Position numbers and translations under genes: made by a program
The notes under the pieces: model-generated
What the model saw: the letters and a program-made list of their open reading frames with translations, nothing else
What the model was told of the DNA's origin: nothing
Database searches by the model: none
Shown: positions 56,274 through 64,000 of the stretch, in pieces
Layout of the letters: each line of letters begins with the position of its first letter
Numbering within the stretch: position 1 is the first letter of the stretch
NCBI GenBank assembly: GCA_003566715.1
Contig: PXCF01000135.1
Location: 1 to 64,000, forward strand
Reading direction: 5' to 3'
Source: Cryomorphaceae bacterium
Lineage (GTDB): Bacteria; Bacteroidota; Bacteroidia; Flavobacteriales; Schleiferiaceae
Length of the DNA stretch: 64,000 nucleotides

Positions 56274-56672
56274 CTCTAACCCCAGGTGGTTCATTATATT
56301 TGGGTTGAGAAAAAGGTACGAATACACCTCTAAATCAGAGTATTTAAACAGGTTTATGCCTTCAATGGCAAAGGGGATAAAACCAGTTGTATTGATACGC
56401 TTAATGCCAAAACACTTATCTTTGGTATTCCAGAGAATCACCCCTTCTTCTTTTCCATCTTCCGGTGTTAAAACAAAGCGCACTATGTCCCATTCATAAA
56501 TGGGTGTTTTATTCTTGTCGTAGAACCCTGTAAACTCATCAATTTGCTTGTGACCTATAGACTGACCGTTCCACCAAAATTCATTCTTGGAGTAAAAAAC
56601 CATTCTTGTGGATACCTCTCTTTTGTATCCAACAATTTTTTCATCTATGCGTAAACGAAATCGCTTTTCCAT
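56265..56672 (-). CDS. YopX-like protein
   Basis: IDEFTGFYDKNKTPIYEWDIVRFVLTPEDGKEEGVILWNTKDKCFGI matches the YopX pattern (FTGLxDKNGxxIYEGDIV). Confidence 0.75.
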   Translation of the reverse strand: MEKRFRLRIDEKIVGYKREVSTRMVFYSKNEFWWNGQSIGHKQIDEFTGFYDKNKTPIYEWDIVRFVLTPEDGKEEGVILWNTKDKCFGIKRINTTGFIPFAIEGINLFKYSDLEVYSYLFLNPNIMNHLGLEDV

Positions 56673-56725
56673 ATGTCATTAACAAAGAAATAACTGTATC
56701 GTTTAAAAAACCATTCTTTGATTGC

Positions 56726-58069
56726 CTATTGCAACCAAGCCTGCGGATCTAGTACTTCCATATCACGCCAAATTTCGAAGTGCAGCTGGGTTTTTCCGGA
56801 TTCTTCGTCGGAATAAATCTTACCCAATTTTTGTCCAATTTTCACTTTATCGCCTTTGGACACATAAATATCGGTAAGGTTGCTGTAAACTGTAAAGTAA
56901 TTTCCGTGACTGATGAGTACTGCCTTATTGGCTCCGGGGATACGTACAATTCTCGTGACCTCTCCATCAAATACTGCCTTGGCATCAGAACCCTTTTGCG
57001 TAGCGATATCAATCCCCTTATTATCAATGACCACCTGCTTGGCAACGGGGTGATTCTGTCGGCCAAACCGGTTGATTACCAATCCGCGTTCAACCGGCCA
57101 TGGCAATTTCTTTTGATTGGCATTAAAGTTTGCCGCCAATTGCTGACTCTCAACCGTCAAACTTGGCAACGACTCCTCTGGTGATTTATCACCTGCAGCT
57201 TCACGCTCTTTTCGCTTTTTCGCAATTATATCTCTCAATAAAGCGTTGGATGTTTTGGAAGAAAAATCACGACCCTTTACCAATCCAATGGATTGAGCAT
57301 CTTTTTCCAATGAACGCCTCTCGGCCTCTTCTTTGGCTCTCTTTATTTCGGCGGCAATCATTCGTTCAATTTCTTTATTCAACTGATCGCGCTGTTGCTG
57401 CTTCTTTTTAATATCAGATTCTATTTCTTTTTCCTTACCCTTAAAAGATGCCAATTGTTCTTCTTGCTGTTTTTTCTCTAGCTGAAGAGATTCTTTTTCA
57501 TTTTTTTGACGTTCAACTACCCTGGTTTTTTCTTGCTGTTTACGTAGAATTTCTTCGCGTTGTTTGGCAATTAGTGCCTGTGTTTCTTTAATTCGCTCAA
57601 TCTGTTGCTGCCTTGCCTTGGCAATTTGTTTGAGGTACTGTATCCGTTTGGCCGCTTGAAATACATCACGAGAACTCAAGATGAACATCATCAACGTTGT
57701 ATTGCTTCGTTGCGCATACGCTTTGCGAATCATATCTGCGTAAACTTGCTGTTGCAGCGCCAAATGCTCTTGAAGCTCACTGAAACGCTTTTCTTGTAGT
57801 TCTGCCTCATCCTGGAGCATGATGATTTCTTTACTTAAGGTTCTGATCAACTGCTCTCGAATGCGCAGTTTTTGATTCAGTGCCTCCAATGACGATAAAC
57901 TTTCTTTTCTATCATCACGCATTTCTCTCAAAATGACATTGGCCAATTTAATTTCATCTTCTAAACGCGTTTTCTGCTCTTGTAGCTTTTCTTTGGACTG
58001 ACCAAAGGTGCCCAAAGAGAAAACTAAGAACAGAAGCAAATAAAAGGACTTATAAAGACTTGTATCCAC
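56726..58069 (-). CDS. EnvC-like murein hydrolase activator (M23 peptidase domain)
   Basis: N-terminal coiled coil; C-terminal NKGIDIATQKGSDAKAVFDGEVTRI...HGNYFTVYSNL...LHFEIWRDMEVLDPQAWLQ. Confidence 0.92.
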   Translation of the reverse strand: MDTSLYKSFYLLLFLVFSLGTFGQSKEKLQEQKTRLEDEIKLANVILREMRDDRKESLSSLEALNQKLRIREQLIRTLSKEIIMLQDEAELQEKRFSELQEHLALQQQVYADMIRKAYAQRSNTTLMMFILSSRDVFQAAKRIQYLKQIAKARQQQIERIKETQALIAKQREEILRKQQEKTRVVERQKNEKESLQLEKKQQEEQLASFKGKEKEIESDIKKKQQQRDQLNKEIERMIAAEIKRAKEEAERRSLEKDAQSIGLVKGRDFSSKTSNALLRDIIAKKRKEREAAGDKSPEESLPSLTVESQQLAANFNANQKKLPWPVERGLVINRFGRQNHPVAKQVVIDNKGIDIATQKGSDAKAVFDGEVTRIVRIPGANKAVLISHGNYFTVYSNLTDIYVSKGDKVKIGQKLGKIYSDEESGKTQLHFEIWRDMEVLDPQAWLQ

Positions 58070-58832
58070 GGGGTATGGTAAAAGGAAATGATATTGCTGA
58101 TTGACTGTCTATTTGATCAAAAGAGATTTCCAACTCCACATCTTGTCCATTGACAACGGTGGAAAAAATCAACACTTCGGGTATGGTCGAAGAGGTATTC
58201 CGATAGGTAGCCGACAGACCCTGTTTTTCTTTAGGGAAATTGACACTCTGCTGGATTAATGAATGGTTATCTGCATCAAACCACATGGTTATAACTCTCT
58301 CCGAACTGTTTTTTACGAATATCCAAGCGCCTTCATCCTTGGCAATTTGCTTGATATTTTTGGGCAACTCCATTGGTCTTCCGGTAATCATGGCTTGTAA
58401 GTCATGAAAACCTACCGGACCATCAATGAGTTTTTGTAATTCAGCAACCGATCCTGTTAAATATGTTTTATCAAGTTTGTTGTAGAACTGTACGCTATCC
58501 CGGGTTACCATAAGTCGGGCCACTTTTATACCGAGTAGATTTGCACTTACATCAATCCAAATAACACTATCTACTCTATGTCTTAGATCGATCTTAAAAC
58601 CTTGCCCAATGCCCACGCCTTTCAACTTTCCTTTTCCTCTTGCCTGAACGGTGCTTACGGGTAAATTTGCTTGATTAATGGCAGGTAGCACGTCTATCAA
58701 TTCGATAGGAACATCATCATCTACAGTTTTCTTTTTGGATTTACAGGCATTGGCAATCATCATTACGGTCAATGAAACAACCATGACACGAGCGACCATT
58801 TGTTGGGTTATCTTCAAACTCATCGATCTCAT
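58050..58832 (-). CDS. DUF4292-like lipoprotein
   Basis: MIANACKSKK lipobox; GKGKLKGVGIGQGFKIDLRHRVDSVIWIDVS, LMVTRDSVQFYNKLDKTYLTG. Confidence 0.8.
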   Translation of the reverse strand: MRSMSLKITQQMVARVMVVSLTVMMIANACKSKKKTVDDDVPIELIDVLPAINQANLPVSTVQARGKGKLKGVGIGQGFKIDLRHRVDSVIWIDVSANLLGIKVARLMVTRDSVQFYNKLDKTYLTGSVAELQKLIDGPVGFHDLQAMITGRPMELPKNIKQIAKDEGAWIFVKNSSERVITMWFDADNHSLIQQSVNFPKEKQGLSATYRNTSSTIPEVLIFSTVVNGQDVELEISFDQIDSQSAISFPFTIPRGYKSL

Positions 58833-60559
58833 TTCTGATCAATTTTTTTCTGAAGTTCATCTTCATTACCACCAAACTCTATGGCTTTTTTCCATTCCAC
58901 CACTGCTTTGTCTTTTTCACCTAAGGCATTGAGTATATCTCCATAATGTTCTCTTACCTCAGGGTCGTCGGCACCGCCTAAATCCACAACACGCTCTAAG
59001 ATATTTCTCGCTTCTTTGAATTCTCCTTTCTTGAAGAGTACCCACGCCCAAGTATCGAGATATACGGGATTATTAACCGATATATTGTTGCTTTTCACGG
59101 TCATTTCCAAAGCTTTATCCAACTTCTCACCTCTTACCGAAAGATAGTAGGCATAATTATTTAAGGTCAGGGCATCTTTGGGGTTATTTTTTAAATAGGC
59201 ATCGAAATGGTGATCACTTGCTTCGTAAAAACCAGCACGATGATTGGCTTCTCCGAGTAAGCGATGAAATTCATTTTTTAGTTCCAAATTGCCAAAAGTA
59301 ATGTCTAGTCCTTCTTGTAAAATGACCGTAGCCATACTGTCTTGACCTGTTTCCATAAGCCCTACACCGGCAAAGTAATGAAATTGATTTTGATTTGGAT
59401 AATAGGTAACAGCCTCTTTGCCAAATTGTGCCAATTCTTCAAAATCCAGTCTTTCTAAATGTATACGCAATATTTGCATGTACACCTCTTTTTTTCTACC
59501 GCCTTCTAATTCCAAAGCCCGCTTGTACGATTTTAATGCTTTATCCACATCTTGTATCGAAATATAGTAGTCGCCATAAAGTGCTTGAATTTTAGGAGAA
59601 TTGGGGTGAAATTTCTCCGCGTAAAGCAACATATCTTCGATGTTGGATTTAAGCTCTGGTGCTCTCGTAGAAGCATTGATGGTAGACAAGATAACATCTA
59701 GTCTAACATCCTCTTCCACGTCCGGACTTCTCATACCTTCACGCAAATGATACATGAAAGCTTCTATATCGTTCTTTTGGCGATATATTTCTGCTAAATT
59801 AAAATGAGCTCTCGGTTCACCCGGCTCGTACTCTAAGAGCATCTCAAAGGCGTCTATGGCTTTATCTGATTTGTTGTTGGCACGGTAAAAATTGGCCAAT
59901 ACGCCCCAAAACTGAGGTACATCTGGATATGCTTTTACCAATTTCTTTAATTCACGTTCGGCTTTTTTTGGCTTATTTGCGGCCAACCATATATTCTTTT
60001 TCCTCTCGGCCAAATCGGGAATGACACCATAGGATTTCTCTATTCGATTAAGGGTTTTAATGGCCTTTTTATAATTCCCTAACGCCGCTTGTGATTCGCT
60101 AATTTTTAAATCATACTCGAGGTCATTGTCGTCTAATCTCTTTAATTCTTCCAAAACAACGATGCGGTCTTCCCACATTTCATTCATTCGCAGCAAGGTA
60201 GAAAAGTGACGTAGCATCCAAATATTTGATGGTTCAAGTTCTACCGCTTTATACGCGTGGTGCAGGGCCTCATCGACATCTCCTTCTTCAGTCAATACTT
60301 TTGACAACTCGAAGTGCACGATGGCTTCGTCATCGTAAACATCTAAAGCTTCTCGTAATTTTTTTATTTGCTTTTGAGGGTTTTCCGTAGCTCTTGCAGT
60401 AAAGGCATCAAATAAACGATCTTCAAACAACAATCGCTTGCTATCTTCACGCCCGTCTCTACTTGTATCGGCAAGAGTTACGGGTGGATTTTGAGCAAAA
60501 CCGATTGCTGCAAAAGCAAGAAAGAAAACTGTAAAAACGTACTTACCCTTTGGATTCAT
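58829..60559 (-). CDS. TPR-repeat secreted protein
   Basis: Signal peptide MNPKGKYVFTVFFLAFAAIGFAQ; many TPRs. Confidence 0.88.
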   Translation of the reverse strand: MNPKGKYVFTVFFLAFAAIGFAQNPPVTLADTSRDGREDSKRLLFEDRLFDAFTARATENPQKQIKKLREALDVYDDEAIVHFELSKVLTEEGDVDEALHHAYKAVELEPSNIWMLRHFSTLLRMNEMWEDRIVVLEELKRLDDNDLEYDLKISESQAALGNYKKAIKTLNRIEKSYGVIPDLAERKKNIWLAANKPKKAERELKKLVKAYPDVPQFWGVLANFYRANNKSDKAIDAFEMLLEYEPGEPRAHFNLAEIYRQKNDIEAFMYHLREGMRSPDVEEDVRLDVILSTINASTRAPELKSNIEDMLLYAEKFHPNSPKIQALYGDYYISIQDVDKALKSYKRALELEGGRKKEVYMQILRIHLERLDFEELAQFGKEAVTYYPNQNQFHYFAGVGLMETGQDSMATVILQEGLDITFGNLELKNEFHRLLGEANHRAGFYEASDHHFDAYLKNNPKDALTLNNYAYYLSVRGEKLDKALEMTVKSNNISVNNPVYLDTWAWVLFKKGEFKEARNILERVVDLGGADDPEVREHYGDILNALGEKDKAVVEWKKAIEFGGNEDELQKKIDQK

Positions 60560-61562
60560 ATACCATTTGTGTGTAATCGCCAACACTTAGACGGTTCCAT
60601 CTACCATCGACGTGTGCATTATTTCCAATCATTGACTCAGTCAAACAAATATTCTGGACAACACTATGGCTCATAACCATACTGTGATCTATTACTACCT
60701 CATTAAGCTCTGAATTGCTGCCAATAGAGACATAAGGTCCAACGGTGCAATTATTAAGCCGAACATTTTCCCCAATAAAACACGGCTCGATAATCTTTGT
60801 GTTGCTTTGCTCTAAAGAGGGGTGGATAAGTGTTTCTTTGTCTTTTACAAACCCTAATATCATTTGATTGGTCTGTAATACAACCGCTTTGTTGCCACAA
60901 TCCATCCAATCTTTAACCACACCTGTTTTAAATCGCTGCCCTTTGTTCTTCATGTTTTCAAGCGCATCCGTGATGGAGTACTCCCCTTTGTGGGTGATTT
61001 TGTTGTCTATCAAGTACTGCAATTCACTACGCAAGTTTTCGCCGTCGCGGAAAAAGTAAATACCTATGATGGCCTCATTGGAAACAAATGTTTGTGGCTT
61101 TTCAACAAAGTCGGTAATCACGCCAGCGGCATCCATTTTCACTACGCCAAATGCACTCGGGTCCTCAACTTCTTTGGTCCAAATAACGCCATCCGCAGAT
61201 GTGTCGAGCGTGAAATCTGCACGAAAAAGGGTATCGGCGAAGGCAACCACCACCGAACCACGGAGCACCTCTTTGGCACACAAAATGGCATGTGCTGTGC
61301 CCAGCGGGGAATCTTGATAAAATATATGGCCATTTGCACCCAGTGATTGGGCAATGGTGAGAAGTTCTTCTTCTACTTCTTTTCCAAAATCACCAATGAT
61401 AAAGGCAATATCTTCTACTGTTTCTTTGCTAATATCGGCAATGTCTTCCACCAATCGTTGCACGACCGGTTTACCGGCTATAGGAGTAAGCGGCTTGGGT
61501 ACTGTTAGTGTATGAGGTCTTAGTCGGGAACCTCGTCCGGCCATAGGAACAATAATTTTCAT
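60543..61562 (-). CDS. Sugar-phosphate nucleotidyltransferase
   Basis: MKIIVPMAGRGSRLRPHTLTVPKPLTPIAGKPVVQRLVEDI. Confidence 0.92.
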   Translation of the reverse strand: MKIIVPMAGRGSRLRPHTLTVPKPLTPIAGKPVVQRLVEDIADISKETVEDIAFIIGDFGKEVEEELLTIAQSLGANGHIFYQDSPLGTAHAILCAKEVLRGSVVVAFADTLFRADFTLDTSADGVIWTKEVEDPSAFGVVKMDAAGVITDFVEKPQTFVSNEAIIGIYFFRDGENLRSELQYLIDNKITHKGEYSITDALENMKNKGQRFKTGVVKDWMDCGNKAVVLQTNQMILGFVKDKETLIHPSLEQSNTKIIEPCFIGENVRLNNCTVGPYVSIGSNSELNEVVIDHSMVMSHSVVQNICLTESMIGNNAHVDGRWNRLSVGDYTQMVYESKG

Positions 61563-61615
61563 AAGAATGAGTAGTTATGAGTTAATGTTAAATTATTTCA
61601 ATGCACAGAGGTTGG

Positions 61616-62059
61616 TTAAAGTCCGGTGTGTCCAAAACCGCCATCACCTCTGCTTGTTTGGTCGAGTTCATCAACTTGATGCCAATTTACGCGTTCATAC
61701 TTTGCCACAACCATTTGTGCTATTCGGTCTCCACTTTGAACCGTGAAGTTTTCTTTGCCATGGTTGATTAATATAACGCCCACATCTCCACGATAGTCAG
61801 CGTCAATGGTGCCTGGCGCATTTAGTACGGTGACCCCCTTTTTCAAAGCCAATCCACTACGCGGGCGAACTTGTGCTTCAAGTCCTTCAGAAAGAGCCAA
61901 GTGCAAACCGGTGGGGATCAGTTTCCACTCACCTGGAGCAATGACCACATCGCCATTAGGCAGCCAAGCACATAAATCCATTCCGGCCGATTGCACAGTT
62001 TGGTATACCGGCATGGGATTGGCGGAATTATTTATGATGCGAATTGTGTTGTTATCCAT
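61616..62059 (-). CDS. dut: dUTP diphosphatase
   Basis: SAGMDLCAW; VRPRSGLALKKGVTVLNAPGTIDADYRGDVGVILINHG; GDRIAQMV; RGDGGFGHTG. Confidence 0.97.
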   Translation of the reverse strand: MDNNTIRIINNSANPMPVYQTVQSAGMDLCAWLPNGDVVIAPGEWKLIPTGLHLALSEGLEAQVRPRSGLALKKGVTVLNAPGTIDADYRGDVGVILINHGKENFTVQSGDRIAQMVVAKYERVNWHQVDELDQTSRGDGGFGHTGL

Positions 62060-63485
62060 TCGAAATAATGCGTTTTACGAGGTGTTTTTCGCGGTACGCC
62101 AAAGCAGCCACAAAAACCAACCAAACGATTAATTTAATCGACATGTGTATGTCTATTAAGCAAAAAGCAAAGGTAACAAATACTGCAAGGAATATGATAA
62201 CGCCATTTACAAAAAAGCGATAAGGCACAAAATACCTCCGTTGTCCCCAATACAATGACAAAGACAGCATGATCAAATGCGAACCCAGGTTGGCCCATGC
62301 TGCTCCAATAATTCCAATTCTCGGAAGGAGAATGAGATTCAATGAGATGGTAATCGCTGCCCCAATAAATGACAAATACATACCGAACCTGGTGGAATCA
62401 GACAATTTATACCAGAGAGCGACGTGCATGATTAGTCCAAAAATCAACTGAGAAACCAATAAATATGGGAGAATATTAATAGCGTGGTGATATTTTGCGT
62501 CGATAAAAAATTTAATAACATCTAAACCAGCTGCGATACCGGTCATGGCGACGACCAAAAACAGCACCAAGACATCAAAAATTCTGGCGTATTGCGCTTT
62601 CGCATCTTTGGTTTCCGAATTGGAAAAAATGAATGGTTCAATAGCGTATCTATAGGCCTGGATTGCCAAAGTCATAAACATTGCCAACTTGATAACCGCC
62701 GCATAAACACCATTATCGAAGTCTCCCAGCACGTGTCGAATAATCATTCGATCGATTAATTCATTGGTTACTCCGGCCAATCCGGCCAACATGAGCGGGA
62801 ACCCATAGATCATCAGTGGCTTTATTTCTGAAAGGGAAAAGGAAGCCTTTTTGTGAGCGGGAATAAACATCAGCACCAACCATATAGAAGATAGTAGGTT
62901 GGCAATGAATATCATTTCTACGTTGTGTTCCCCGTTGAAAAAAGGTACGTTAACCCCCTTACCATGGAGCAAGGGAGCTAGGAGGAAAAAGTACAAGTTG
63001 GTGAGAATATTAATTCCAATGCCCGTAAGTCTAATAAATGCAAACTTCAAGGCACGCATGTCCAATCTCAATTTGGCAAAAGGCACCGCTACCATCAATT
63101 CACCCGAGAGTATACCTAAGGCCATATACAAATATTGCGGTTGCTCAACGTAGCCCATCCAAGAAAGAATAGCGTGACGAAAAACAAGCACCAAAAAGAC
63201 AAAAAGCAGTGTGGTAGCCAATAAAAATCCATGAGCTACCGAGAACAGTTTATTAGGATCTGCCTCTGATTTCGAGGCGTGACGGAAAAAAGCAGTTTCC
63301 AGTCCAAAAGTCAACACTACAGTTAGAATTCCAATGGCTGCATATATATAAGCATTGGTTCCGTAGAGCTCTTCAGGTAGAAATTTGGTATGAAGTGGGG
63401 TGAGCAAAAAATATGAAAACCTCCCTAAAATACTGGAAAGTCCGTAAATTGCTGTTTGACCCAAAAGTTTTTTTGCCGTGCTCAT
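62052..63485 (-). CDS. Polysaccharide/oligosaccharide flippase (MATE/Wzx-like)
   Basis: LLGQTAIYGLSSILGRFSYFLLTPLHTKFL; about 12-14 TM. Confidence 0.88.
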   Translation of the reverse strand: MSTAKKLLGQTAIYGLSSILGRFSYFLLTPLHTKFLPEELYGTNAYIYAAIGILTVVLTFGLETAFFRHASKSEADPNKLFSVAHGFLLATTLLFVFLVLVFRHAILSWMGYVEQPQYLYMALGILSGELMVAVPFAKLRLDMRALKFAFIRLTGIGINILTNLYFFLLAPLLHGKGVNVPFFNGEHNVEMIFIANLLSSIWLVLMFIPAHKKASFSLSEIKPLMIYGFPLMLAGLAGVTNELIDRMIIRHVLGDFDNGVYAAVIKLAMFMTLAIQAYRYAIEPFIFSNSETKDAKAQYARIFDVLVLFLVVAMTGIAAGLDVIKFFIDAKYHHAINILPYLLVSQLIFGLIMHVALWYKLSDSTRFGMYLSFIGAAITISLNLILLPRIGIIGAAWANLGSHLIMLSLSLYWGQRRYFVPYRFFVNGVIIFLAVFVTFAFCLIDIHMSIKLIVWLVFVAALAYREKHLVKRIISNG

Positions 63486-63509
63486 ATTTATCGGGCGAAG
63501 GTAGCACCT

Positions 63510-64000
63510 TTATCTAAATAAAGAAATATGGCCACTAAACCGCATTTCTTCTTGTGGCTCCAGACCTCGGTATACTACTCTTGCTACAAAGAAGTATGTT
63601 CCTTCAGCCGCTGGCCGACCATTTCTCATGTCGTTGCCATCCCATCCTTCTTCAATAAACTGATCAGTCGATTTATTTTTATACATCAAATTCCCCCAAC
63701 GATTAAAGATTTGTATCTCGATATGATTGATATCTCGCGGAGTTGGCACGGGTCTAAAAAAGTCATTCTCTCCATCGCCATTGGGGGAGAAAACATTAGG
63801 GAACTCAATGTCTGGACAAGCGGGAATGCAAAATTCTTCAGAAAAATCGCTTTCTCTCGGTATTTGAAGAGGGTCTATGGGGTTCACCTTAACCACTGTT
63901 ACCCGATAGCAACCACTGAATGGCTTTTGAAAGCCCGTGGCCTCCATATCGCGAATACCACTATATGTTGGAGATTCTGAATATTCATCGCTTTTCTTTT
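63510..64000 (-). CDS. T9SS type-B (gliding motility-associated C-terminal) protein, C-terminal fragment; continues past window
   Basis: FPNVFSPNGDGENDFFRPVP...IEIQIFNRWGNLMYKN...WDGNDMRNGRPAAEGTYFFV; frame stays open to 64000. Confidence 0.93.
   Translation of the reverse strand, partial: KKSDEYSESPTYSGIRDMEATGFQKPFSGCYRVTVVKVNPIDPLQIPRESDFSEEFCIPACPDIEFPNVFSPNGDGENDFFRPVPTPRDINHIEIQIFNRWGNLMYKNKSTDQFIEEGWDGNDMRNGRPAAEGTYFFVARVVYRGLEPQEEMRFSGHISLFR

Noticed and set aside
56265-56672. Prophage remnant around YopX
   Set aside because: No other phage genes, no att-like repeats seen; flanks are ordinary chromosomal genes.

Overview
The window is chromosomal DNA from a Bacteroidota bacterium, probably Flavobacteriia or a relative. 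This is supported by the Na+-NQR operon, T9SS sorting tails (types A and B), TAnnTTTG-type promoter boxes, and many SCSSDDD-type lipoproteins. It is densely coding, about 50 genes, and mostly housekeeping. Recognisable genes include copA (partial, left edge), dnaB, nqrABCDEF, an oxyR-like regulator, plsC, a nif3-like gene, a CPA2 antiporter, a DPP-IV-like S9 peptidase, ychF, folD, ffh, ribH, pfkA, a large T9SS-targeted subtilase, lolD, umuDC, an envC-like peptidase, dut, and a flippase. The right edge enters a type-B T9SS (gliding-motility C-terminal) protein. I saw no rRNA, tRNA, CRISPR array, transposase or prophage block. The most interesting observations are: (1) an A10 slippery tract with an immediate stop that splits a CopZ-like HMA domain from the CopA ATPase in the -1 frame; (2) a strong terminator-type hairpin inside the signal-peptide codons of a TPR gene; (3) a perfect 11-1-11 palindrome upstream of ychF; (4) a palindrome over the likely nqrA promoter; (5) tandem MbnP-like lipoproteins with no MbnH partner nearby; (6) a baeRF-like eRF1-related protein; (7) a zinc-ribbon family protein lacking all four family cysteines; (8) an HMA-AraC fusion; and (9) a 25-26 bp direct repeat upstream of ffh. 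No clearly novel multi-gene system was found. All functional names come from reading motifs by eye, with no database search.
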